DNA from: Senimuribacter intestinalis
GTDB lineage: Bacteria > Bacillota > Clostridia > Peptostreptococcales > Anaerovoracaceae
Assembly: GCA_943192975.1 (NCBI GenBank)
Contig: CALPCJ010000010.1
Location: 56,223 to 120,222, forward strand
DNA length: 64,000 nucleotides
Reading direction: 5' to 3'
The notes under the pieces are model-generated. The model was given only the letters and a program-made list of their open reading frames with translations, searched no databases and was not told the origin of the DNA. The first letter of the stretch is position 1; every line of letters begins with the position of its first letter. The position numbers and the translations under genes were made by a program. This document shows, piece by piece, positions 8,473 to 17,214 of the stretch.

Positions 8473-9402
8473 TTATACAAAGTATTTTTGGAGTTCTTTT
8501 AAAAAGAACTGATCAAGCTCGTTTGGGATATGATCCTGACGCATCAGCCAACCAATGATAGACTTAATCTGGCAGTTCTCTAAACGCAGCGTCCTAAGGG
8601 TTTGTTTTTTTGCATCCATATAAGTATCCAGCGCCCGTTCAGGATAAATAGAGTTCAGTGTAAAAGCATTTGTTTGCGCCATAACTTCATAAAGAGCAGC
8701 TCGTGATGTAGTTACAAACTTTTTCTTAGGGGGATTGATTTGCAGCTGTTGAAAGATATTAGCGTAGGGACCGGTGTCCAGGCTGACATAACCAACGAAG
8801 GGATAGCTTTCGAGCTGTTTTCGCGTAATATAGTCTGATTGCTGTTTATAAAGAGGATGTCCCTGACCGATGGTAATGCCGACTTCTAATTCCGCTAGCG
8901 GATAGAAACGCAGACGTTGAATCTCAAATTGTCTTCTGAGCGGTTCGCTGTAACAGTCCCAGATACGGATTACACCGATGGAAGCAATATGATCGGCCAC
9001 ATAGGTTGGAATTTCAACCTCATATTGCTCAAAGTGCTGTACAGTAATATTCAAATCTGAAAAATGCTGCGTCATGTTACATAAAATTGAGGAAACCAGT
9101 GGGAATCCGCTGCTTACGACTGAGAAGGTTCTTGCAATTTGCTCACGCTTTTGAACAGAAAAGGATTGTAATTGTTCAAGTTGCAGAATTAATGGTTTGA
9201 TGTGGTCTAGGAAAAGTTTACCAAAGGGCGTCAAATGAACGCCTTTTGGAGAACGTACAAAGATTTCCTGTCCCAATTCATTTTCTAATTTACTGACTGC
9301 AGCAGATAAAACTGGACGAGAAATAAAAAGATTATTTGCTGCCATATTGATGGAAGCCACTTTTGCAATTTCTACGACGTAGCGTAACTGATCAATGGTC
9401 AT
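8473..9402 (-). CDS. LysR-family transcriptional regulator
   Basis: The protein has 309 residues. The N-terminal winged helix-turn-helix is typical: MTIDQLRYVVEIAKVASIN, then SRPVLSAAVSKLENELGQEIFVRS and FGKLFLDHI. A periplasmic-binding-like effector domain occupies about residues 90-300. The ATG at 9402 has AAAGGAA upstream; the open frame extends further but only through intergenic sequence. It lies between the leftward symporter/hydrolase operon and the rightward dehydratase/amidohydrolase genes and probably controls one or both. Confidence 0.9.
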   Translation of the reverse strand: MTIDQLRYVVEIAKVASINMAANNLFISRPVLSAAVSKLENELGQEIFVRSPKGVHLTPFGKLFLDHIKPLILQLEQLQSFSVQKREQIARTFSVVSSGFPLVSSILCNMTQHFSDLNITVQHFEQYEVEIPTYVADHIASIGVIRIWDCYSEPLRRQFEIQRLRFYPLAELEVGITIGQGHPLYKQQSDYITRKQLESYPFVGYVSLDTGPYANIFQQLQINPPKKKFVTTSRAALYEVMAQTNAFTLNSIYPERALDTYMDAKKQTLRTLRLENCQIKSIIGWLMRQDHIPNELDQFFLKELQKYFV

Positions 9403-9509
9403 GGTATTATTCCTTTCATTCGGCATTTTATAAAATTTTATCACAGGTTGGATAGAGGATACAACGATAAATTTTATCTCATTATGAGGATCACCACCTG
9501 GATTTTCCA

Positions 9510-9538
9510 TTGACACAGGTCATTTCATTGTCTATAAT
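9510..9538 (+). promoter_or_regulatory. Vegetative promoter for the dehydratase gene
   Basis: A consensus TTGACA at 9510-9515 and TATAAT at 9533-9538 are separated by 17 bases. Transcription should start near 9545, leaving a leader of about 135 bases before the dehydratase ATG. Confidence 0.85.
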
Positions 9539-9544
9539 GTATAT

Positions 9545-9678
9545 TAACTTAATCACATGAACGCTTTTCTTACCCCCGGGTAAGGATATGACAGCATGCC
9601 GGTTTTGTCCCGTTAGGGCCACTTTCGTGGAGGGGCAGATCAGGGATGCTTTCTTTTTTGAAACAGGAGGTACAAGTA
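9545..9678 (+). promoter_or_regulatory. Structured 5' leader of the dehydratase mRNA (unidentified)
   Basis: The leader can fold into a hairpin CTTACC/GGTAAG (9569-9584), then a second domain. In that domain TGTCCC pairs with GGGGCA and encloses a CCAC-TTTC-GTGG hairpin, while the flanking GCATGCC and GGGATGC nearly pair. There is no terminator before AGGAGGT at the gene start, so any control would be at translation or RNA stability. It matches no riboswitch consensus I can recall. A chance fold cannot be excluded. Confidence 0.35.
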
Positions 9679-10665
9679 ATGAATCACAAACAACAGCCAT
9701 TTTCAGCACGCGAAGTCTTTGAGGCGTATGATCGGATTCGCGATTACGTTTATTTAACGCCTTTAGAACCGTCTATTTACCTTGGCAAAGAAACTGGCAG
9801 GCAGTATTATTTTAAGCTGGAATGCAATCAAACGGTAAAGAGTTTCAAAATCAGAGGGGCGCTGAGCAAGATGACAACGCTGACAGAAGAAGAACGGAAG
9901 ATAGGCGTAGCAACGATTTCTTCCGGGAATCACGGCGCCTCTGTCAGCTATGGCGCAAAGCTTTTGGGTATCGAAAATGCAAAGGTTATTGTGCCTGAGA
10001 CTACGCCCCAGGCGAAGATAGACAAGATTCAGTTTTATGGGGCCGATGCGCTTTTGATGGGGAGAAACTATGATGAGGCTCATGCTTTGGGCATGTCATA
10101 TATTCAGGAAAATGGGTTGACCTACATTGACGCATATTACGATGATCCTAAGATTTATGGAGGGCAAGGAACAATTGCCGTGGAAATTCTCAAACAAAAT
10201 TCGTCTGTCGATACCATCGTCGTTCCTATCGGAGGCGGCGGTCTGATCACAGGCATAGCTGTCGCGGCAAAGGCAATCAAGCCAGAGATTCGTATCATCG
10301 GCGTGCAGACAGAGGCCTGTCCGGCTATGATCAAATCCTTTTCCGACCATGTGTTCTACGAAGAATATCCGGTAACCGGCGATACGATTTGCGACGCATT
10401 GGTTGGCGGCATTGGAAAACTCGCTTATGAGATTCTGGAAGACTATGTAGATGATTTCATTCAGGTAAAAGAACGGTCTATACGTAAGGCGGTAAAACAC
10501 ATGATAAAAGAGGAAAAGTATATCGTAGAAGGCGCCAGCGCGGCTGCTGTGGCCGCTGTGATGGATGAGGCAGAAAGAATCGGCGGCAAAAATATTGCTC
10601 TGATTATGAGCGGCGGTAATATTGATGGTAATTTGATGGTGGAGCTGTTGAAAGAAAAATTGTAA
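9679..10665 (+). CDS. Threonine/serine dehydratase-like PLP enzyme
   Basis: This fold-type II PLP enzyme has 328 residues. SFKIRGAL contains the Schiff-base lysine, SSGNHG is the substrate-binding loop, GGGGLITGIA binds the cofactor phosphate, and GGNI is near the end. Such enzymes deaminate L-threonine or L-serine to 2-oxo acids. The short length and missing ACT domain fit catabolic threonine ammonia-lyase or EutB-type dehydratases. The ATG at 9679 has AGGAGGT 7 bases upstream; an earlier in-frame ATG lies in the leader. It is followed closely by an M20 amidohydrolase, so a released amino acid may be its substrate. Confidence 0.85.
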   Translation: MNHKQQPFSAREVFEAYDRIRDYVYLTPLEPSIYLGKETGRQYYFKLECNQTVKSFKIRGALSKMTTLTEEERKIGVATISSGNHGASVSYGAKLLGIENAKVIVPETTPQAKIDKIQFYGADALLMGRNYDEAHALGMSYIQENGLTYIDAYYDDPKIYGGQGTIAVEILKQNSSVDTIVVPIGGGGLITGIAVAAKAIKPEIRIIGVQTEACPAMIKSFSDHVFYEEYPVTGDTICDALVGGIGKLAYEILEDYVDDFIQVKERSIRKAVKHMIKEEKYIVEGASAAAVAAVMDEAERIGGKNIALIMSGGNIDGNLMVELLKEKL

Positions 10666-10721
10666 CAAGTAGTCATTTGTGGTATGATAAAGATATCCTG
10701 ATGAGAGAAGAGGTGTGGTCT

Positions 10722-11897
10722 GTGAATATCAAATTAAAGGAAAAGATGATTGAGGTTGTTGAACAGAACATGGAGGAATTGACTTCCATCAGAACCTATC
10801 TGTATGAAAATCCGGAGATTGGCGGTGAAGAAGAAAAGGCAAGCGCGCTGCTGACAAAAACCATGGAGACGCACGGCTTTGATGTAAGCCGGAATATTTT
10901 AGACATACCATATAGCTTTCAGGCTGTCTATGACAGCGGAAGACCGGGTCCTTCCATCGGATTGACCTGTGAATATGACGCGCTTCCGTCTATGGGTCAT
11001 GGCTGCGGTCATAATATCATAGCGACAGCGCCAATGGGAGCAGCATTTGCGCTACGGGAGGCGGTGAAGGAAACCGGTGGTAAGGTAATTTTGTTTGGCA
11101 CACCGGCGGAGGAATGTTTTGTTACAAAAGCGCCTATGGCGGAAAACGGAGTTTTTGATCAGGTGGATGTAGCAATGACAGTTCATCCGAATCCTGTAAA
11201 TCTGTCCAGCGGAAAGACAACAGCTTTGGACGCGTGGCAGGTTGAATTCTACGGCAAAGCTTCCCATGCGGGCGCAGCGCCGGAAGACGGCATCAATGCG
11301 CTGGATGCGGCAGTTCATTTTTATAGTTTGATTGGATTTGAGAAGCAGTATTTGAAGAATACCAATATTTACGGTGTATTTGTAGATGGCGGTGAGAAGT
11401 GCAGTATGATTCCTGCTCACGCGTCTGTCAAATATCTGGTAAGAGCAAGTTCTATGAAGGATATCCGAAAAATACGCGATTTGTTTGAACGGTGCGCGCA
11501 GGCTGCATGCGCGGCAGTAGGCACAACCTACAAAATCTGGAACAATGAGCCGGGCAATAAAAATATGGTTACCAACAGAACACTGGCGGATATCTTTGAT
11601 AAGCACTATATGGCTATTGGAGGCGGGCAGATGCCTCACATTGACAGTACAGGTTCTACGGATATGGGAGATGTCAGTCAGGTTGTACCAGCGATTCATC
11701 CATGGATTGGTCTAGGATGTCCGGATTTGCAGTTGCATACCAATGAGTTTGCTGATGTGACTGTTACGGAAGCAGGAGATCGGGCAATTCGTTTGGGAGC
11801 GGAGGCTTTGGCACTGACAGGATTGGAAATCCTCTGTGATCCAGAGCTTTTAGCTGTTATTAAAGCAGAGTTTGACGAAAGTATGAAGAATAATTGA
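10722..11897 (+). CDS. M20-family metallo-amidohydrolase
   Basis: This di-zinc amidohydrolase (391 residues) of the AbgB/aminoacylase type has metal-ligand segments EYDALPSMGHGCGHN and GTPAEEC, and the dimerisation-lid segment KASHAGAAPEDGINALDA. Relatives cleave N-acyl or p-aminobenzoyl amino acids. I chose the GTG at 10722 because GAAGAGG lies about 8 bases upstream; ATGs at 10701 and 10746 are alternatives. It lies 57 bases after the dehydratase gene and overlaps the possible miaB start region, so it is probably in the same transcript. Amide cleavage then deamination is the likely logic. Confidence 0.85.
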   Translation: MNIKLKEKMIEVVEQNMEELTSIRTYLYENPEIGGEEEKASALLTKTMETHGFDVSRNILDIPYSFQAVYDSGRPGPSIGLTCEYDALPSMGHGCGHNIIATAPMGAAFALREAVKETGGKVILFGTPAEECFVTKAPMAENGVFDQVDVAMTVHPNPVNLSSGKTTALDAWQVEFYGKASHAGAAPEDGINALDAAVHFYSLIGFEKQYLKNTNIYGVFVDGGEKCSMIPAHASVKYLVRASSMKDIRKIRDLFERCAQAACAAVGTTYKIWNNEPGNKNMVTNRTLADIFDKHYMAIGGGQMPHIDSTGSTDMGDVSQVVPAIHPWIGLGCPDLQLHTNEFADVTVTEAGDRAIRLGAEALALTGLEILCDPELLAVIKAEFDESMKNN

Positions 11898-11923
11898 GTA
11901 GAAAGAGAGACAAAATCAGGTTC

Positions 11924-13240
11924 ATGAAAGAGAAGACATTTCACATTACAACTTTTGGCTGTCAGATGAATGAGCACGATTCTGAAGTCATGGCAGGCAT
12001 GCTTTTAGAAAAAGGCTTTACGCCGGTGAAGGAGCGAAAAGACGCTGACGTTGCCATTATCAATACCTGCAGTGTACGGGATAATGCGGATAAACGGTTT
12101 TTTGGCACATTGGGACAGCTGAAACACAGAAAAAAGGACGATCCCAATTTCCTGGTCTGCGTCTGCGGCTGTATGATGCAGCAGCAGCACGTTATTGATA
12201 CCATTAAAGCCCGGTATCCATGGGTAGATATCATCTTTGGAACCCACAACATTCATCAGTTTCCAGAACTGATTGACAATGCGCTCAACGAGAAAAAGAA
12301 GCAGGTGGAAATCTGGCCAGACGGCGGCGAGATCGTAGAAGGACTGCCAGCGAAGCGGCTTTACGAAAGCAAGGCGCTGGTCAACATCATGTTTGGCTGC
12401 AACAATTTCTGCACTTACTGCATCGTGCCGTATACCAGAGGCAGAGAGCGGAGCAGAAAACCTTCAGAAATTCTCCGTGAAGTGCGGGAATTGGTAGCCG
12501 ATGGTGTTAAGGAAATCATGCTTTTAGGGCAGAATGTCAATTCTTATAAAGGCGCAGATGGGGTGGATTTTGCAGCGTTAATCTATATGCTCAATGAAAT
12601 AGAAGGGCTTGAGCGGATCCGTTTTATGACTTCACATCCGAAAGATTTGTCTGATAAGCTAATCCAGGCATTTGTGGACTGCGATAAGCTCTGCAAGAAT
12701 ATTCATCTGCCGGTACAGTCAGGCAGCAGCCGGATTCTCAAAGCCATGAACCGTCACTACGATAAAGAGCAGTATCTGGCTCTTGTTGAGAAGCTGAAAA
12801 CTGCTGTACCTGGCATCACTATGTCAACGGATATTATTGTAGGATTTCCGGGAGAAACAGAAGAGGACTTTGCAGAAACGCTGGATTTAGTCAGCAAAGC
12901 ACGCTATGATTCCGCTTTTACTTTCCTATATTCCATCAGGAAGGGCACGCCGGCGGAAAAGTATGAGGATCAGATTCCAGAGGAAGTTAAGCATGAGCGG
13001 TTTAATCGGCTGGTAGAATTGATGAACGGCATCAGCGCAGAAAAGAACGCCGCCTATGTGGGAACTGTGCAGCAGGTGCTGGTAGAAGGACCGAGCAAAA
13101 CGGGAAGTAAAACTTTTGCAGGAAGAACCGATGGATTTAAGCTGGTGAACTTCCGTAACGAGACTGACATGACAGGAAAGCTGGTAGATGTAAAGATTAC
13201 AAAGAGCAACACCTTCAGCCTGGAAGGAGAAATTTTATGA
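11924..13240 (+). CDS. miaB: tRNA-2-methylthio-N6-dimethylallyladenosine synthase MiaB
   Basis: MiaB is a radical-SAM methylthiotransferase that adds the 2-methylthio group to i6A37 of tRNAs. The N-terminal UPF0004 domain shows GCQMNEHDSE, NTCSVRDNADKR and CVCGCM, supplying three cysteines for the auxiliary cluster. The radical-SAM motif is CNNFCTYC. A TRAM domain closes the 438-residue protein. The ATG at 11924 gives a standard start; a TTG at 11894 would overlap the M20 gene. Its last four bases (ATGA) start the NUDIX gene. Confidence 0.94.
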   Translation: MKEKTFHITTFGCQMNEHDSEVMAGMLLEKGFTPVKERKDADVAIINTCSVRDNADKRFFGTLGQLKHRKKDDPNFLVCVCGCMMQQQHVIDTIKARYPWVDIIFGTHNIHQFPELIDNALNEKKKQVEIWPDGGEIVEGLPAKRLYESKALVNIMFGCNNFCTYCIVPYTRGRERSRKPSEILREVRELVADGVKEIMLLGQNVNSYKGADGVDFAALIYMLNEIEGLERIRFMTSHPKDLSDKLIQAFVDCDKLCKNIHLPVQSGSSRILKAMNRHYDKEQYLALVEKLKTAVPGITMSTDIIVGFPGETEEDFAETLDLVSKARYDSAFTFLYSIRKGTPAEKYEDQIPEEVKHERFNRLVELMNGISAEKNAAYVGTVQQVLVEGPSKTGSKTFAGRTDGFKLVNFRNETDMTGKLVDVKITKSNTFSLEGEIL

Positions 13241-13803
13241 ATCCGAAGCTGAGTAATCTTTGCTCTGTCATTACAGATTTTGTGCCGGGCTGTGAGCAGG
13301 AAGCGCGGGATAGGGAAGTTATGCTTCGTTTTTTACAAGAAAACGACAATTGTCTGGTGCGGGAGAATCTGACTGCACATTTTACAGCTTCCTCGTGGAT
13401 TGTCAATGATGGTGGCGATAAAGTACTTATGGTCTACCACAATCTGTATGACTCTTGGGCCTGGACTGGCGGTCACGCTGACGGTGAAGCCGATCTGCTT
13501 TCTGTTGCAATCCGTGAAGCAAAGGAAGAAACTGGGGTGCAGGATTTCAAGGTGCTGCGGCGTGTACCGTTTTCTCTTGAAATTATCACCGTAGACGGTC
13601 ATGAAAAACGCGGCGATTACGTGCCGTCACACCTTCATTTGAATTTGACCTACCTGCTGCAGGCAGATGAAAATGCGCCGCTTTCTGTTAAAGCAGATGA
13701 AAACAGCGGAGTGCAGTGGATTCCTGTCAGTCAGCTTGCGCAGCGCGTCAGCGAACCGTGGATGCTAAAGCGGGTATATGGAAAGCTTATTAGCAGGGCG
13801 TAG
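13237..13803 (+). CDS. NUDIX hydrolase
   Basis: The 188-residue protein has the Nudix box GGHADGEADLLSVAIREA followed by KEETG (GX5EX7REUXEEXGU) near residues 80-105, preceded by AWTGGH. Nudix enzymes cleave nucleoside-diphosphate-linked compounds. Substrate unknown. It overlaps miaB by ATGA and is translationally coupled. An AT-rich repeat array starts 7 bases after its stop. Confidence 0.88.
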   Translation: MNPKLSNLCSVITDFVPGCEQEARDREVMLRFLQENDNCLVRENLTAHFTASSWIVNDGGDKVLMVYHNLYDSWAWTGGHADGEADLLSVAIREAKEETGVQDFKVLRRVPFSLEIITVDGHEKRGDYVPSHLHLNLTYLLQADENAPLSVKADENSGVQWIPVSQLAQRVSEPWMLKRVYGKLISRA

Positions 13804-13810
13804 GTGCGGT

Positions 13811-14033
13811 GTGCATATATTTTGAAAAAATACTTAAAATATGCACATTATCGTGCATATTTTGACGATAAACTTCGAATATATGCATTTTTTTAAGAAA
13901 ACTCATGTCGTTTATAGGAAATTTTAGCTGAATATATAGAGAGTTGTACATATTTTGAAGAAAACTCCTGAAAATATGCATGTATGGTCGAAAAATTATG
14001 CATATTTTAGGAGTTTTTTTATTATATATGCAT
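13811..14033. repeat. Four 36-bp inverted-repeat units with TGCATAT arms
   Basis: Units lie at 13811-13846, 13853-13888, 13946-13981 and 13998-14033. Each is exactly 36 bp, begins with RTGCATAT (GTACATAT in the third) and ends with ATATGCAY, with an A-rich interior. The fourth is inverted relative to the others, as shown by its AAAACTCCT interior on the minus strand, shared with unit three. A degenerate copy may lie at 13883-13915. Spacers are uneven (6-57 bp). Open frames here are produced by the repeats. Confidence 0.8.
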
Positions 14034-14062
14034 TTCTGCAGGAATCTAATGCTACTAAATTG

Positions 14063-14275
14063 ATGGGGAAAAAATTCATCTCCAGTTATGAGAAGGCTAT
14101 AAAGAAATTTCAAACGTTGTTAGCATTAGGCGACTATAAAGATGTAAAGACTCAAACTAAAAACTGTTTTGCAGGTGAGTACGGAAGAAATTGTGAAGTG
14201 ACAAAATCAACATTCGTACAGAAAGAAAAAGCTATAATTGAGTTGATTTTACATTGCAAAAGACGAACAAAATAG
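14063..14275 (+). pseudogene. Possible relic of a repeat-containing protein gene
   Basis: An in-frame ATG at 14063 gives about 70 residues including SYEKAIKKFQ and ALGDYKDVKTQTKNC. This looks like the helical repeat end (LGDYKDS..QIKKC) common in Firmicutes surface and TPR-like proteins. There is no ribosome site and the upstream part runs into the hairpin array, so it appears to be a remnant. Weak evidence. Confidence 0.25.
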
Positions 14276-14367
14276 CTATAATGAATTACTAAAGAGTTAA
14301 CATTATAGTTATGTGCAGGCGGGTTTCTTTTTAGTGAGATTATAATGACACAATAGCAGGAGGAACA

Positions 14368-15210
14368 ATGGGGAAAGTAATCAAGGATACGATTCATGCG
14401 AATGGAATAGATATTGGAATTTACACACAGGATTTTGAAAATGAATTCATTTCATTAACAGATATTGCTCGGTATAAGAGTGATGACCCAACAGCAGTTA
14501 TTCAAAATTGGATGAGAAATCGGGATGTGATAGAATTTTTGGGATTATGGGAAAAACTCCATAATCCGGATTTTAAACCCCTCGAATTCGAGGGGTTTAG
14601 AAAACAGGCAGGAGCAAATGCATTTACAATGTCACCAAAGAAATGGATAGAAGCTACAGAAGCTATTGGAATTGTTTCAAAAGCAGGACGTTATGGAGGA
14701 ACATATGCCCATAGTGATATTGCAATGTCCTTTGCAACGTGGATTTCGCCAGAATTTCAGTTATATATAATGAAAGATTACAGAAGATTGAAGACGGACG
14801 AGAATAGTCGATTATCTTTGAACTGGAATTTGAATAGAGAAATTTCCAAATTAAATTATAAGATACATACGAATGCAATTAAAGAAAATCTTATTCCACC
14901 GGAATTAACGCCTGCGCAGATTGCTTATACATATGCAAATGAAGCTGACATGTTGAATGTTGTTTTATTTGGAAAAACAGCGAAGCAGTGGAAAGTCGAA
15001 AATCCTATGGTAAAAGGAAATATGAGAGATGGTGCGACACTAAATCAGCTTTTGGTGCTTGCAAATTTAGAGAGTTATAATGCCATTCTGATTACCCAAG
15101 GGAAAAATCAAAAAGAGAGAATGGAGTTGCTTCGTCAACTGACGATACAACAACTGCAGACGTTGGAAGCTGTAAGCTTGAATAATCTTCCGCAAGTAGC
15201 AGAACGCTAG
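14368..15210 (+). CDS. KilA-N domain protein
   Basis: The 280-residue protein starts behind AGGAGGAACA. The N-terminal ~120 residues match the KilA-N DNA-binding domain of phages and nucleocytoplasmic viruses: FISLTDIARYKSDDPTAVIQNW, MRNRDVIEFLGLWE, then GGTYAHSDIAMSFATWISPEF and the closing LYIMKDYRRLK. The C-terminal half is an uncharacterised helical region. Base composition is more AT-rich than the neighbours, suggesting transfer. It stands alone between a repeat array and the convergent cobalt transporter, with no integrase nearby. A regulatory, phage-derived or anti-phage role are all possible. Confidence 0.82.
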   Translation: MGKVIKDTIHANGIDIGIYTQDFENEFISLTDIARYKSDDPTAVIQNWMRNRDVIEFLGLWEKLHNPDFKPLEFEGFRKQAGANAFTMSPKKWIEATEAIGIVSKAGRYGGTYAHSDIAMSFATWISPEFQLYIMKDYRRLKTDENSRLSLNWNLNREISKLNYKIHTNAIKENLIPPELTPAQIAYTYANEADMLNVVLFGKTAKQWKVENPMVKGNMRDGATLNQLLVLANLESYNAILITQGKNQKERMELLRQLTIQQLQTLEAVSLNNLPQVAER

Positions 15211-15248
15211 TGTTTTCCTGCAAACCAGAGTTTAACAGGGTTGCAAAA

Positions 15249-16091
15249 TTAAACCGCACTAATATATTCCTCAAGAACCTTCAGGGATTTTGGTACCGGC
15301 AGATCCGCAGGCAGGATGCCTTTTTTTACGAGGCTTTCAAAGAGCTCCATGGCTGCAGGCTTTTTTAAATTGGTCTGCTGCAAGATAGTGTCGTTTGAAA
15401 AAACCTCGACAGGAGTGCCGTGCATCAGTGTTTTACCTTCTGCAATTAATACGATTTCATCAGCCCATTCCAAAGCATAATCGACGTTATGGGTGGACAT
15501 AAGAATTGTAATACCTTGTTCTACGAGCATATCCACAATTTTGTTGACGATGATTGTATGCTTAGGATCGAGAGAGGAAGCTGGTTCATCTAAAATGATG
15601 ATTTCCGGGTGCATGACTAAAACATCGGCAATAGAAACCTGTTTCTTTTGACCTCCGGAAAGAGAGTGGGTGGGTTTATGCTGAAAATCTGTAATTTCCA
15701 GAGTTTCGATGACTTTTGCGACCTCTTTGCGTGCATCCTGCTCGCTCATTCCCATGTTAAGAGCGCCAAAAGAAATTTCCTGTGTCACTGAGGCAGAAAA
15801 CAGCTGATTATCCGGGTCCTGAAAGACAATGCCTACCTTGCTTCGAAGGTCTAAAAGACCTTTTTTGCTGTAGTCCACAGGCTTTTCGTCTAAGTAGAGT
15901 GTACCTTCTGAAGGTTTGTGAATGCCGTTTAAGCACAGGAAAAAAGTAGACTTTCCAGCGCCGTTTGCACCCATAAAGGCAACCTTGCGGCCACGCTCAA
16001 TTTCCAGACTGAGTCCGTTTAAGGAATAGCTTTTTTCGTCGTCGTAGGAAAAAAATAAATTGTCTGCTTTAATGATAATATCTTTCGTCAT
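15249..16091 (-). CDS. cbiO: Cobalt ECF transporter ATPase CbiO
   Basis: CbiO is the energy-coupling ATPase of the CbiMNQO cobalt importer. Walker A is GANGAGKST near residue 39, the Q-loop VFQDPDNQLF, signature LSGGQKKQ, Walker B IIILDEPASSLD and H-loop STHNVDY. PDNQLF is typical of ECF ATPases. The MTKDIII start at 16091 places AGGAG 14 bases upstream; an ATG at 16118 overlaps the cbiQ stop and lacks a ribosome site. It is the last gene of a leftward operon under a cobalamin riboswitch and converges on the KilA-N gene. Confidence 0.93.
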   Translation of the reverse strand: MTKDIIIKADNLFFSYDDEKSYSLNGLSLEIERGRKVAFMGANGAGKSTFFLCLNGIHKPSEGTLYLDEKPVDYSKKGLLDLRSKVGIVFQDPDNQLFSASVTQEISFGALNMGMSEQDARKEVAKVIETLEITDFQHKPTHSLSGGQKKQVSIADVLVMHPEIIILDEPASSLDPKHTIIVNKIVDMLVEQGITILMSTHNVDYALEWADEIVLIAEGKTLMHGTPVEVFSNDTILQQTNLKKPAAMELFESLVKKGILPADLPVPKSLKVLEEYISAV

Positions 16092-16108
16092 GTCTTTCGC
16101 GGAAGCTC

Positions 16109-16885
16109 CTATCTCCATAATTTAAACCATAAAGTAAAAGCCAAAAGGGCAGTTTCATAAAGTACAATGTAGTAGATATTTCTTTTGCTAGTGGGATGGC
16201 TTTCTTCCAGCACTCTAATTTCACCATCATATCCTCTGGACTCCATAGCGTCATAAAGATTTCTGGAACGCTTCATAGATCTGATAAACAGCGCCTGCAC
16301 CATAGAGGCAAAAGATTTTATTGATGTTTTAAAATCCTTGTGTCCAAGGCGGGCGCTTTGTGAAGTGGAAATGTAGTAGGCTACGTCCAGCAGCACAAAG
16401 ATATACCGGTAAATCAGAAGCATGAGCTCTATCATAAGAGCTGGCACATGAAGCTTTCTGAGGACGCTTAGAATATCTGTCATAGTAGTATTAAAAGATA
16501 AAAAGTATAGACAGGATACGGCGGCTAGTGCTGTAGTGATAAGCTGTGCCCCGTGCAAAATGCCTGCAAAACTTCCAGTGACGTACCAGCTTCCAATAGG
16601 AACTGCAAAGGCGTCAAGGGGATGTTTTCCGATGTTGATGATAATGGCAGTAGTGCTCAGTATGAGAAAGGCCAGGGGGACCATCATCAAATTTCTGTAT
16701 CTGGCAGCGGAAATACCGCCGCGAACAATGGTTAGCCAGCTGTTGACTCCAATGACAAAGACGCCCATAGCAATGGAACGACTGACAATACAAAAAATGA
16801 GAGTCAGCATTGCAAAAGCGAACTTTTCCATGGGGTTTACATATCTGAGTTTTGACAAATAGCACAGCTTATCTACAATAATCAT
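16109..16885 (-). CDS. cbiQ: Cobalt ECF transporter transmembrane component CbiQ
   Basis: CbiQ is the T-component that couples CbiO to the cobalt-binding CbiMN. It has 258 residues, several hydrophobic helices and the typical C-terminal coupling motifs, with ARLGHKDFKTSIKSFASMV and ALFIRSMKRSRNLYDAMESRG. The N-terminus (YLSKLRYVNPMEKFAF) is characteristic. It lies between cbiN (7 bases) and cbiO. Confidence 0.93.
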   Translation of the reverse strand: MIIVDKLCYLSKLRYVNPMEKFAFAMLTLIFCIVSRSIAMGVFVIGVNSWLTIVRGGISAARYRNLMMVPLAFLILSTTAIIINIGKHPLDAFAVPIGSWYVTGSFAGILHGAQLITTALAAVSCLYFLSFNTTMTDILSVLRKLHVPALMIELMLLIYRYIFVLLDVAYYISTSQSARLGHKDFKTSIKSFASMVQALFIRSMKRSRNLYDAMESRGYDGEIRVLEESHPTSKRNIYYIVLYETALLAFTLWFKLWR

Positions 16886-16892
16886 AATTTAT

Positions 16893-17213
16893 TTATTCAT
16901 CCTTCATCCATTTTTTTCTTTCGTAAAACCGACCCATAAAGAAGGCGAGAATGCCGACTCCGATACCGGTCTGTACGCAGAAAATTAAACTTTCGATTTC
17001 ACCGGGAATTTCACCGCCCAGATAGCTTTCCAAAATCGGTGTAAACCAAGGTTCATATTCACCGCCCTGTATTTCTTCTATAGCGCCGCCAGCAGCGTCA
17101 TCAGAGCCGCCAAATTCAGCGTCTTTGAGCATTAAGAAGGGTACGACTGCGATGAGAATTGCCAGAATCAGAAGCAGAACCACAAGACCCTTTTTAGATT
17201 TCTTCTTATCCAT
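16893..17213 (-). CDS. cbiN: Cobalt ECF transporter component CbiN
   Basis: CbiN is the small two-span membrane protein that assists cobalt loading of CbiM. The 106-residue protein has helix 1 (GLVVLLLILAILIAVVPFLM), an extracytoplasmic loop with GSDDAAGGAI and YEPWF, and helix 2 ending FMGRFYERKK. Length and topology are normal. It starts two bases after the cbiM stop. Confidence 0.92.
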   Translation of the reverse strand: MDKKKSKKGLVVLLLILAILIAVVPFLMLKDAEFGGSDDAAGGAIEEIQGGEYEPWFTPILESYLGGEIPGEIESLIFCVQTGIGVGILAFFMGRFYERKKWMKDE

Positions 17214-17214
17214 A

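Noticed and set aside
13811..14033. CRISPR array
   Set aside because: Units are inverted repeats with uneven spacers (6-57 bp), one unit is reversed, and no cas gene is near.
13790..14113. 107-codon minus-strand open frame across the TGCATAT repeats
   Set aside because: Its repeated M-H-I-F segments are the translation of the inverted repeats; no ribosome site and no independent coding signal.
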